NCBI GenBank assembly: GCA_900550235.1
Contig: URRQ01000035.1
Location: 1 to 23,483 of the forward strand
Length of the DNA stretch: 23,483 nt
Source: an uncultured Lachnospiraceae bacterium
Lineage (GTDB): Bacteria; Bacillota; Clostridia; Lachnospirales; Lachnospiraceae
Direction: 5' to 3'
Below the pieces are notes generated by a model. It did not search any database and was not told the origin of the DNA. It was given only the letters and a program-made list of their open reading frames with translations. This document shows, piece by piece, positions 7,562-14,238 of the stretch (the stretch's first letter is position 1; every line of letters starts with the position of its first letter). The translations under genes were made by a program, and so were the position numbers.

Positions 7562-8412
7562 TATACATCCTCCTTCTTCAGAACAAGCATATCCTTCTTT
7601 TTTACAAGCAACGCTCCTACTATCCATGCACAAGCTATAATTCCAACGCACCATAAGACCGCTTCTTCTGTTCTTATTCCGCTTTTACAAACCAAGGCAG
7701 ATCGTATCGTCATCATATGATTTGCCAATAATATCGGAGAACTCAGCAATACAGAGCATACCAATATTACGATGCTAATTAAGTACGCAATATAAGGATT
7801 AATCCAAACTGACACAAATAATTGAAGCATGCTCATAGCGACAATTCCCAAAAGTGGCAGAACAATCAACAAAAGCAGATTCCCCCTTATATCTAACGCG
7901 GAATCATCTATATTACTTCCGTATAGCGCTTCGTAAAACATTTGATTATTATGCATAGAAATAGACATTTTCTTTCCCATGCAAAACAAAAATACAGTCA
8001 CTATCTGAAGCAAAAATGTGAATATATTTACAACGATCGTATAAATACATTTTGCGTTCCACCAACATCTTCGATTCGTTCGAATAAGATATTGACTTCC
8101 CCATACTTCCATACTTTTTATAGGATAATCTAAAGGCATCAAAAGATATAAAAGCATTAGCATAAGCCAAATCGGAGGAATAACAAATTCACTCATAGTA
8201 TCCTTCCGTATCATAGGCTCTATCCCCCGAAAAATAAATGCCAAACAATCAGCCATTGATGGATTAGTTTTTCCAAATAATTCTGCCCCTTCCTCCATCA
8301 GTCCCAAGAAATTTATGCATCCTATCAAACAGACAATCACAAATGCAAGATAACGTATTTTCTTCCACATTCCCAATACGATATCTCTTTTTGCCAATTT
8401 AAACGTTTTCAC
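7561..8412 (-). CDS. ABC-2-type transporter permease
   Basis: A 283-aa integral membrane protein with six predicted helices (about 20-38, 101-118, 140-163, 197-224, 229-249, 255-274), the size and layout of ABC-2 permeases. The start is GTG 8412, inside the last 14 bp of the preceding permease gene, with a G-rich site upstream, implying translational coupling. Its stop overlaps the ATPase start by one base. It probably forms a heterodimer with the product of 8399-9244. Low similarity by eye between the two suggests old divergence. The first segment (KLAKRDIVLGMWKK) is a basic cytoplasmic helix. Confidence 0.88.
   Translation of the reverse strand: MKTFKLAKRDIVLGMWKKIRYLAFVIVCLIGCINFLGLMEEGAELFGKTNPSMADCLAFIFRGIEPMIRKDTMSEFVIPPIWLMLMLLYLLMPLDYPIKSMEVWGSQYLIRTNRRCWWNAKCIYTIVVNIFTFLLQIVTVFLFCMGKKMSISMHNNQMFYEALYGSNIDDSALDIRGNLLLLIVLPLLGIVAMSMLQLFVSVWINPYIAYLISIVILVCSVLLSSPILLANHMMTIRSALVCKSGIRTEEAVLWCVGIIACAWIVGALLVKKKDMLVLKKEDV
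7568..7573 (-). promoter_or_regulatory. Ribosome binding site that decides the ABC ATPase start
   Basis: GGAGGA on the minus strand, 6 nt before the ATG at 7561. It lies inside the permease reading frame and marks the internal ATG as the true start. Confidence 0.75.
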
Positions 8413-9244
8413 AGCTCATTCCCCACTTTCTGTACACAATCAGAATACCCGCAAAAAGAACTGACATATAACCGATCACATACCATGTAGGATTCGGCGC
8501 CATACAGATTGTTCTCATCAATTCTGTCGGTCTTACTTCCCAATTTGTAAACCCCGTCCAGCCTTTTATTTGCAGCATCAACAAGCCAATAAAATGCAAC
8601 AAAATCAATGGCGAAAGGATAATCAAAATCTTGTTTTTTAAAAACATCCCCATTGTCAAAGATATTGTCGCACAAATACCACCCCACACAGAACTTAAGA
8701 TCAAACTAACCAATATATATCCAAGTGGGTGACTGTAAAATAGTTTCGATGCAAATGATTCCTGTCCAACATATACTACCAACGAGAGGATCCGTACCTT
8801 TCCTAAAGGGCAAATCAGAGCATTTGCCATCAAATTCAAAAGTAGCGGAAGCATAATAACCAGCGTACCGCTAATAAATGCAGCCATCCACTTTGCGTAG
8901 AGATATGCTTTTCTGCCACTTCTTGTAATAATCTGTATCAAATATCCCGTTTTTTTTTCCATAAAGTAAGAAGCGCCAAACGGCATAGACGCTAATATCG
9001 GAAGTGCTAAAAAAAATACACTCCCAATTGCTGTTCTATTGTCAACTCCTAACCAAAAAACAAGTAATGATGTGCTGTCAAATCCTGATGGATGAATATC
9101 CGAACCCTCATTTACCCATTGTACATATTTTGCAGTCTGCACAACCTGCCCAACTGCCAGGCATAGTCCAAACAGCAACGCAATCCAAAACATTTTTGAA
9201 GCAAATACTTTTTTCAGCTCTATTTTCAACGTTTTTTTCAACAC
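8399..9244 (-). CDS. ABC-2-type transporter permease
   Basis: A 281-aa membrane protein with six helices (about 16-36, 58-76, 98-125, 152-185, 190-210, 250-270) after a basic amphipathic N-terminus (KKTLKIELKKVFASKMFW), typical of ABC-2 permeases of peptide or antibiotic exporters. The start is GTG 9244, overlapping the lipoprotein stop as TAGTG with GGAG upstream, so translation is coupled. The 3' end overlaps the second permease gene by 14 bp. It is the first transporter gene after the lipoprotein; together they form the membrane core of the system. Confidence 0.88.
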   Translation of the reverse strand: MLKKTLKIELKKVFASKMFWIALLFGLCLAVGQVVQTAKYVQWVNEGSDIHPSGFDSTSLLVFWLGVDNRTAIGSVFFLALPILASMPFGASYFMEKKTGYLIQIITRSGRKAYLYAKWMAAFISGTLVIMLPLLLNLMANALICPLGKVRILSLVVYVGQESFASKLFYSHPLGYILVSLILSSVWGGICATISLTMGMFLKNKILIILSPLILLHFIGLLMLQIKGWTGFTNWEVRPTELMRTICMAPNPTWYVIGYMSVLFAGILIVYRKWGMSCENV

Positions 9245-9945
9245 TATCTTTCACTCCAATCAATGTTGTAGTATTCCCCATCTTCACTTCCACCTGTATT
9301 CGACAAATATAATTTCCCCTTTTTCATATCCAACTCTTTTCCATCCAAATAATCTCCCAAAACGAAGCCTACATCATAAGTAATACTTTCACCCGGTTTC
9401 AATTCGTAAGTCGCCCACTCATAGTCTCCATCTTTTCGCAAACTGTAGTATTCTACATTTTTATATTTTATCTGCTCTTTTCCGGACATCTTATCCGGCA
9501 AATAGCAAAGAAAAATATTGTCTGCACGGAATATATAAGGATCTTTGTATTCATCTTCCACGCTATATGTCGCATCTTGATTTGTCACTTTGATCCTGCA
9601 CACATATAATTTGGCAGGCGATTTTAATATTCCTTTATTGTAATCTTCAAAATATTCAGGATATCCTATGTTTTCCATTTTCCCATTTCCATTCATACAA
9701 TAAATAAAAGAAGATTCATCCAACATGTTAATATCGATTCCGTTTTCATTCAATTCTGTAGTTACATAGGCGTCTTCCAGTTCATACTTCATCGTTCCCT
9801 CATGCCCCATCAGCCCCAATTCCAACCTTTGTTTCACAGGTTTTTCGTTCACAACATTTATCTTATCCGCCATCCTATTACACCCAACCAAGGAAGCTAA
9901 CAAAACAGCTAGCATCATACAATATCTTTTTTGTCTACAATTCAT
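9244..9945 (-). CDS. Lipoprotein associated with the ABC transporter
   Basis: A 233-aa protein with a type II signal peptide: basic start, hydrophobic stretch and lipobox LVGC (Cys22), so the mature protein is lipid-anchored on the outer face of the membrane. The mature part is acidic and beta-rich (KLYVCRIKVTNQ, ITYDVGFVLG) and may be a DUF4352/DUF5028-like domain; I could not verify it. It is not a classic solute-binding protein, being too short and lacking the two-lobe size. The start has GGAGG 7 nt upstream. A hairpin lies 21 bp before the ATG, so expression probably depends on read-through from the promoter at 10522-10550. Confidence 0.88.
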   Translation of the reverse strand: MNCRQKRYCMMLAVLLASLVGCNRMADKINVVNEKPVKQRLELGLMGHEGTMKYELEDAYVTTELNENGIDINMLDESSFIYCMNGNGKMENIGYPEYFEDYNKGILKSPAKLYVCRIKVTNQDATYSVEDEYKDPYIFRADNIFLCYLPDKMSGKEQIKYKNVEYYSLRKDGDYEWATYELKPGESITYDVGFVLGDYLDGKELDMKKGKLYLSNTGGSEDGEYYNIDWSER

Positions 9946-9966
9946 AGAATCCCTCCTGTTTATTAT

Positions 9967-9993
9967 AAAGGTTCGGCCTAACGCCGAACCTTT
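9967..9993 (-). terminator. Intra-operon terminator or attenuator hairpin
   Basis: A perfect 11-bp stem (AAAGGTTCGGC, 9967-9977; complement 9983-9993) with a 5-nt loop. It follows the shifted-frame stop of the exported-protein gene (10006) by 12 bp and precedes the lipoprotein ATG by 21 bp. The U-tract is short (UUU from the stem, then AUAAU), so partial read-through is likely. I see no promoter between it and the lipoprotein. Confidence 0.7.
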
Positions 9994-10039
9994 TATTAAT
10001 CAACACTATTTCCATGCATGGGTATATGTTTTTGTGCTA

Positions 10040-10465
10040 TCAGGACTCCATTTTCCTATTATTTTTTTCTGAATTGATAATGTTTTTACTTTTAAATGCT
10101 AATTTTGCCGTTCTATATCCCTTTTCATATATCTGACTATGCACAGAATACTTGACACCTTCTTTACATGTTACATAATCCGTTCTTTTTCCTGTCGTCC
10201 CATTTTCTGTCAAATTCATTCGATCAGAATTCTTAACTCCAATTGCTCTAACATATGCAGAAGCATTGTCTGCTAATGATGTAATATATAAATATACCGC
10301 TGTTTTATCCGTCTTCGCTGCATCACCTGTAATTTTATCAAAGTTTGTTGCATTAATATTGAATCTGATATCCCTATCCGTTGTATTTCCAGCCATTACG
10401 CTTCCTCTTGTCGAGCAAATAATTGCCGTTGCCATTAGTAAAACACACATTTTCTTCTTTAACAT
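10040..10465 (-). CDS. Small exported protein, DUF2712-like, frameshifted near its 3' end
   Basis: The open frame gives 141 aa with a Sec signal peptide (MLKKK, hydrophobic core, cleavage near VMA/G at about 25). The mature part opens DIRFNINATNFDKITGDAAKT and has polar, repeat-poor beta stretches, a layout I associate with the DUF2712 family of small exported, bacteriocin-like proteins (recollection, unchecked). The frame ends NNRKMES just after seven A. With six A, translation continues as IIGKWSPDSTKTYTHAWK to a TAG at 10006-10008, a 152-aa product whose stop lies 12 bp before the hairpin. I take that as the ancestral end. Start ATG with GAGGAG upstream. First gene of the ABC operon, from a strong promoter at 10522-10550. 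Confidence 0.75.
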   Translation of the reverse strand: MLKKKMCVLLMATAIICSTRGSVMAGNTTDRDIRFNINATNFDKITGDAAKTDKTAVYLYITSLADNASAYVRAIGVKNSDRMNLTENGTTGKRTDYVTCKEGVKYSVHSQIYEKGYRTAKLAFKSKNIINSEKNNRKMES

Positions 10466-10497
10466 CTTCGTTTTCTCCTCTCGATTTCTTTGTTTTC

Positions 10498-10507
10498 CGT
10501 TCGAACG
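10498..10507. promoter_or_regulatory. Palindrome in the exported-protein leader
   Basis: CGTTCGAACG, a perfect 10-bp palindrome, lies just downstream of the expected start (about 10515) of the minus-strand transcript. It could be an operator, but ten bases is little evidence. Confidence 0.35.
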
Positions 10508-10521
10508 TTTTATTAGTTTTC

Positions 10522-10550
10522 ATTTTATGCTATCCAATCATCTTTGTCAA
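10522..10550 (-). promoter_or_regulatory. Promoter of the exported protein/ABC operon
   Basis: Minus-strand -35 TTGACA (10545-10550), 17-bp spacer, -10 TAAAAT (10522-10527), start near 10515. It is divergent from the PadR promoter, and the two -35 boxes are about 24 bp apart, so one regulator could act on both. Confidence 0.75.
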
Positions 10551-10573
10551 TAATTATTTAGTTTTTCTATATA

Positions 10574-10604
10574 TTGATTTTAAAACCATTATATTATATA
10601 ATAT
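10574..10604 (+). promoter_or_regulatory. Promoter and palindrome of the padR cassette
   Basis: Plus-strand -35 TTGATT (10574-10579), 17-bp spacer, -10 TATAAT (10597-10602). The perfect 14-bp palindrome ATATTATATAATAT (10591-10604) covers the -10 and is a plausible binding site for the PadR protein encoded downstream (autorepression). Confidence 0.7.
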
Positions 10605-10632
10605 GAATCGTTAGAAAGGAGTGTAAATTTCA

Positions 10633-10974
10633 ATGGATAACAAAAGTAATTTTCGTCGTGGTTCCGTTGAATTGCTTATCTTACACCTGCTTCAAGAAAA
10701 AGACTATTACGGTTACGAGTTATCCCAGAATATCAAATCCCGTTCCAACGGAATTATTGATATCCCTGTAGGCTCTTTATATCCCGCTTTATACAAATTA
10801 ATTGACAACGGCTATATTACGGATTACAAACAGCAGGCAGGAAAACGATTAGTAAGAATTTACTATCATATTGAAGAGTCCGGATTAGAACGGCTAAGAC
10901 TTTTACTTGAAGACTATTATTTAACAAACGAAGGAATTCAACGAATTCTCAATTATGAAAATGAGAGTGCATAG
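10633..10974 (+). CDS. PadR-family transcriptional regulator
   Basis: A 113-aa repressor of the short PadR type (PF03551-like): winged helix with the motif RRGSVELLILHLL, DYYGYELSQNI, the recognition region IPVGSLYPALYKLIDNGYI and a wing YKQQAGKRLVRIYYHI, then a short dimerisation helix. Such proteins usually repress their own operon and a nearby exporter, and are relieved by small molecules or partner proteins. The ribosome site is AAAGGAG. It leads a plus-strand cassette and is 14 bp upstream of the first HAAS-type gene. PadR-HAAS pairs are a known arrangement. Its targets are probably the two divergent promoters here (inference). Confidence 0.93.
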   Translation: MDNKSNFRRGSVELLILHLLQEKDYYGYELSQNIKSRSNGIIDIPVGSLYPALYKLIDNGYITDYKQQAGKRLVRIYYHIEESGLERLRLLLEDYYLTNEGIQRILNYENESA

Positions 10975-10988
10975 GAGGGGAGAATATC

Positions 10989-11417
10989 ATGACTCATGCA
11001 CAGAATAAAATAATAAAAAACTACAAACGGGAAATCAGGTATCTTTTCCCTGTTTTTACAAAAAACGAGAAGCGTTTTTTTAACGATATCTGTGGCACCA
11101 TTACAGATTACACGACAGAATGTGAGGACTTTACTTTAGACTCTCTCATTCAAGAAATCGGAGAACCAAAAGACATTGTTTCCCGTTATCTTTTAGATAT
11201 GGACGGAGAAATCCTTCGTAAGTCTTTATCTCGAACGAAATATGTACGCTTTACTTTCGGAGTTATCATTTTAGCCGCAATCGTAACAAGCGTATTTAAA
11301 ATAGGGACAGATTATCTCGCTTTTCTCGAAGCCACTGACGCATATATTAACCGAGAAATTATCGAAACTACGATTTACGAGGAGTCAGACTCTTCTCTGA
11401 AAGAAACTACAGAATAA
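10989..11417 (+). CDS. HAAS/DUF1700-type membrane protein, copy 1
   Basis: A 142-aa protein. A cytoplasmic helical region (about 1-85; YKREIRYLFPVFTKNEKRFF, then IGEPKDIVSRYL) has the pattern of HAAS/DUF1700 domains, which are found next to PadR regulators and thought to modulate them. One membrane helix follows (about 92-110), then a short acidic tail (EESDSSLKE) that should lie outside. It may match DUF6120, which I could not verify. Strong GGAGG site. It is about 70% identical over its whole length to the next gene, without gaps. Likely role: membrane-bound partner of the PadR protein; this is inference from the family association. Confidence 0.82.
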   Translation: MTHAQNKIIKNYKREIRYLFPVFTKNEKRFFNDICGTITDYTTECEDFTLDSLIQEIGEPKDIVSRYLLDMDGEILRKSLSRTKYVRFTFGVIILAAIVTSVFKIGTDYLAFLEATDAYINREIIETTIYEESDSSLKETTE

Positions 11418-11464
11418 GAATATTGTTCGTGCCAAATATAATTTCTTAACAAAAGGAGTATGTC

Positions 11465-11893
11465 ATGAATCGTATACAACACAAAATCATCAAAAACTAT
11501 AAGCGAGAACTTCGGCACCTTTTTCCGGTTTTTACAGAAAACGAAAAAAGATTTTTCAATGATATCTGCAACACCATTACAGATTACACGACAGAATGTG
11601 GGGATTTTTCTTTAGACTCTCTCATCCAAGAAATCGGAGAACCAAAAGACATTGTTTCTCGTTATCTTTTAGATATGGACGGAGAAGCACTTCGCAAATC
11701 CTTATCTCGTACCAAATTTATACGCTTGGCTTTAGGACTTCTTATTGTCTTATCACTTACAATGGGAATATTAAAAATAAGAGCAGATTATCTTGCATTG
11801 CTAGAGGTACGCAAAGCATATATTCATCAAGAAATTATCGAAACTATTATTCACGAAGAGTCAGATACTCCTTTGGAAGAAACCAACAAATAA
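11465..11893 (+). CDS. HAAS/DUF1700-type membrane protein, copy 2
   Basis: Second 142-aa paralogue. The helical N-terminal region is almost unchanged relative to copy 1 (IGEPKDIVSRYLLDMDGE is identical), but the membrane helix (about 92-110, LGLLIVLSLTMGILK) and the tail (EESDTPLEETNK) differ. A conserved cytoplasmic part with a varied transmembrane and outer part suggests both copies contact the same cytoplasmic partner, such as the PadR protein, while sensing or binding different things. This is inference. AAGGAG precedes the ATG. It lies 22 bp before the exported-protein gene. Confidence 0.82.
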   Translation: MNRIQHKIIKNYKRELRHLFPVFTENEKRFFNDICNTITDYTTECGDFSLDSLIQEIGEPKDIVSRYLLDMDGEALRKSLSRTKFIRLALGLLIVLSLTMGILKIRADYLALLEVRKAYIHQEIIETIIHEESDTPLEETNK

Positions 11894-11915
11894 TACTTAA
11901 TGGGAGATTTCGCTT

Positions 11916-12392
11916 ATGAAAAAATTTATTAAACATTCTTTTATTTTTATCTTTTTGCTATCAGTACTTTTTTCACCTATTTCAGTATATGCAAACGATA
12001 CTATTCTCTCTTCTCAGAAAGAATATCTAGAAAATGGGGATTATTTTGAAATCACGACTATCGAACACGATACTAACAGCTTTTTCGCAACTTCAAAAAC
12101 AATAACCGCATCCAGAACAGCCAAATATGTAACTTCTAGCGGCAAGGTCTGTTGGAGTGTCACCGTAACCGGAACTTTTACTTACAACGGTTCTACTTCC
12201 AAATGTACAGCATCTAAGGTTTCCGCAATCTCCAACAATTCCAATTGGAGAATCGCAAGTAAAAACAGCAGCCGCTCCGGCAACACCGCAAGTGCAACAG
12301 CAACCGCCAACCTTTACAAAGGTTCCAAAATAATAAAGACAGCTACAAAAACAGTAACACTATCTTGTTCTAAAAACGGAACCCTTTCTTAA
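11916..12392 (+). CDS. Small exported protein, unknown (possibly DUF6147)
   Basis: A 158-aa protein with a Sec signal peptide (KKFIKH, hydrophobic core, cleavage near VYA/N at about 27). The mature protein is very rich in Ser, Thr, Ala and Lys in a beta-strand rhythm (VCWSVTVTGTFTYNG, SATATANLYKGSK), has three Cys, and has no anchor or sorting signal, so it is probably released or wall-associated. I associate such proteins with DUF6147 but cannot confirm it. GGGAG precedes the ATG. It is last in the padR cassette and ends 18 bp before the bidirectional terminator. It could be an effector, bacteriocin-like protein or surface protein; the sequence does not decide. Confidence 0.8.
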   Translation: MKKFIKHSFIFIFLLSVLFSPISVYANDTILSSQKEYLENGDYFEITTIEHDTNSFFATSKTITASRTAKYVTSSGKVCWSVTVTGTFTYNGSTSKCTASKVSAISNNSNWRIASKNSSRSGNTASATATANLYKGSKIIKTATKTVTLSCSKNGTLS

Positions 12393-12410
12393 ACTTTATC
12401 AGAAATACAA

Positions 12411-12466
12411 CTGCCACCAGTTTCATGATATGCTGCCCTCAAGCAGCACACCATTCCTGGTGGCAG
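12411..12466. terminator. Two-tier bidirectional terminator
   Basis: Between convergent genes. A perfect 10-bp outer stem (CTGCCACCAG 12411-12420; CTGGTGGCAG 12457-12466) encloses a 6-bp inner stem (TGCTGC 12431-12436; GCAGCA 12443-12448). ATATTTTT follows on the plus side; the minus side has a poorer tract. It probably serves the exported-protein cassette and the dehydrogenase gene. Confidence 0.75.
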
Positions 12467-12506
12467 AAATATTTTTCATTTTCAATTGTCTGCTGCGACT
12501 TCCTTC

Positions 12507-14057
12507 TTAGTCTGTCAAATCTTCACAAATTGATTTCAAGTTCAGGAAATTCGTAAGGTAGTCACTTGTTCCTGTCTTCGCATCTGTACCGGACATATTG
12601 AATCCGCCAAACGGATGTTGTAGAACAACGGCTGCCGTAGACTTTCTGTTAAAGTACAAGTTTCCAACATGGAATCCTACTTTTGCTTTCTGAATGTTCT
12701 CACGGTTTTCGCTATATACAGAACCTGTAAGACCATACTCCGTCTGATTTGCAATATCCAGCGCTTCATCAAAAGATTCTACTTTGATGACCGCAAGTAC
12801 CGGTCCGAAGATCTCTTCGTTCGCAATTCTCGCATCTCTTGTAATATCACGTACGACTGCCGGCGCGATATAGAATCCTTTTTCATCACTATATGTACCG
12901 CCGTATACGATATTCCCCTCGCCGCGTGCAATCTCGATATAATTTGTAATACTGTTGTATGCATTCTGATTGATCACAGGTCCCATTGGAGCATTACTTT
13001 TTCCTGTTCCCTGATTCTCATGCAATTCTTTTGCACGAGCTACTACCGCATCCACCAACTCCTCATACACATCGCTCATTACGATTGCTCTGGAGCATGC
13101 GGAACATTTTTGTCCTTGGAATGTAAATGCAGAGTTCACGATTCCCTGTGCTGCTTTTTCAATATTTGCAGAAGAGTCTACGATAATCGCATTTTTTCCA
13201 CCCATCTCTGCAACAACGCGTTTGATCCATTTCTGACCATTCGAAATCTTTGCTGCACATTCATTGATGTGACATCCTGTCTCTTTCGAACCTGTGAAAT
13301 TGATGAATCTTGTCAACGGATGTTCTACAAGAAAGTCTCCAATCTCTGATCCGGAACCCGGAATGTAGTTTACAACTCCGGCAGGAACTCCGGCTTTTTC
13401 ACAAAGCTCGATGAATTTATACGCCATAATCGGTGTATCTGAAGACGGTTTGCATACAATCGTATTTCCTGTCACAATTGCCGCCGCAACCATACCGCCA
13501 AGTAAGGATAATGGGAAATTCCAAGGCGGCACAGCAACGCCTACCCCAATCGGGATATAGACACATTTTGTATATTCATCAGTCGGAACAAGCTCAAGGC
13601 CCTCATCAAGCTTTTTCATATGCATCACATATGAATTGATGAAATCAAGCTGTTCACAAAGTTCTCCGTCTGCTTCACCCCAGTTTTTTCCGCTTTCTTC
13701 TACGTTCCATGCGTCTAAGACAAATCGATTTTCATCTAATAATGTAGCAAGTTTACGTAAGCAACGAATTCTCTCTTCTACTGGAGTTACACTCCATTTT
13801 TGAAATGCTTTATTCGCCTCCTGAATAGCTTGTTCTGCCAATTCACGTGTACAAGAACATGCATATCCCAATACTTCTTTTGTAGATGGAGAAATCGATG
13901 TGATTTTCTTTTCCGTCTCAATTCTCTCTCCACCGATGATCAATGGATATACTTTCCCTTTTTCTTCTTCTACCAGACGGAACGCTTCTTCCATCTTTGC
14001 TCGATTCTCTTCTATAGAAAAATCTACTTCTACTGCATTTTTAAACCCTTTGAGCAT
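12507..14057 (-). CDS. pruA: Delta-1-pyrroline-5-carboxylate (L-glutamate gamma-semialdehyde) dehydrogenase
   Basis: A 516-aa aldehyde dehydrogenase of the RocA/PruA group, which oxidises glutamate semialdehyde (from proline or ornithine/arginine breakdown) to glutamate with NAD+. Seen: VGVAVPPWNFPLSLLGG, the cofactor segment FTGSKETG near 245, the general base Glu in VVAEMGGKNA near 283 and the catalytic Cys in GQKCSACSRA near 316, with EEIFGPVLAV further on. Length is typical of the monofunctional enzyme. Strong GGAGG. It is a single-gene unit with its own promoter, between two terminators; no proline dehydrogenase gene is nearby. The exact aldehyde substrate is inferred from family resemblance; rocA is an alternative name. 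Confidence 0.9.
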   Translation of the reverse strand: MLKGFKNAVEVDFSIEENRAKMEEAFRLVEEEKGKVYPLIIGGERIETEKKITSISPSTKEVLGYACSCTRELAEQAIQEANKAFQKWSVTPVEERIRCLRKLATLLDENRFVLDAWNVEESGKNWGEADGELCEQLDFINSYVMHMKKLDEGLELVPTDEYTKCVYIPIGVGVAVPPWNFPLSLLGGMVAAAIVTGNTIVCKPSSDTPIMAYKFIELCEKAGVPAGVVNYIPGSGSEIGDFLVEHPLTRFINFTGSKETGCHINECAAKISNGQKWIKRVVAEMGGKNAIIVDSSANIEKAAQGIVNSAFTFQGQKCSACSRAIVMSDVYEELVDAVVARAKELHENQGTGKSNAPMGPVINQNAYNSITNYIEIARGEGNIVYGGTYSDEKGFYIAPAVVRDITRDARIANEEIFGPVLAVIKVESFDEALDIANQTEYGLTGSVYSENRENIQKAKVGFHVGNLYFNRKSTAAVVLQHPFGGFNMSGTDAKTGTSDYLTNFLNLKSICEDLTD

Positions 14058-14089
14058 GTATTCTACCTCCTGATTTTATTCACTTTTTC

Positions 14090-14118
14090 ACTATATCATC
14101 ATTTCTGCATCACGTCAA
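14090..14118 (-). promoter_or_regulatory. Promoter of the dehydrogenase gene
   Basis: Minus-strand -35 TTGACG (14113-14118), 17-bp spacer, -10 TATAGT (14090-14095), 32 bp before the ATG. Confidence 0.7.
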
Positions 14119-14139
14119 CAATTTACTCTATTAAAGTTT

Positions 14140-14149
14140 TTGTATACAA
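14140..14149. promoter_or_regulatory. Candidate FadR-type GntR operator
   Basis: The palindrome TTGTATACAA fits the TNGTNNACNA consensus of FadR-subfamily GntR regulators. It is centred about 29 bp upstream of the -35 of the dehydrogenase promoter. No such regulator is encoded in the window, and the GntR protein here is of the YtrA type. Confidence 0.35.
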
Positions 14150-14184
14150 GAGTGCAATTATACATTTATACTTCTTTCTACATG

Positions 14185-14228
14185 AAAAAAGATCCTCGCA
14201 AAACAATATTCTCTGTCCTGCGAGGATC
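14185..14228 (-). terminator. Terminator of the purEMND operon
   Basis: In the minus direction: a 10-bp GC-containing stem (14219-14228 with 14191-14200; TGCGAGGATC on the plus strand), an 18-nt loop, then six U (14185-14190). It begins 10 bp beyond the purD stop. A canonical intrinsic terminator. Confidence 0.9.
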
Positions 14229-14238
14229 TCCTCACCTT

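Larger units (their letters stand above)
10989..11893 (+). repeat. Tandem duplication of a 142-codon gene
   Basis: The two genes start 476 bp apart and align without gaps. Their central DNA is nearly identical, for example ATTACAGATTACACGACAGA and the stretch coding IQEIGEPKDIVSRYLLDMDG. Divergence is concentrated in the membrane helix and the C-terminal tail. Confidence 0.85.

Noticed and set aside
7562..7654. N-terminal extension of the ABC ATPase
   Set aside because: It lies inside the permease gene, and a strong ribosome site marks the internal ATG at 7561.
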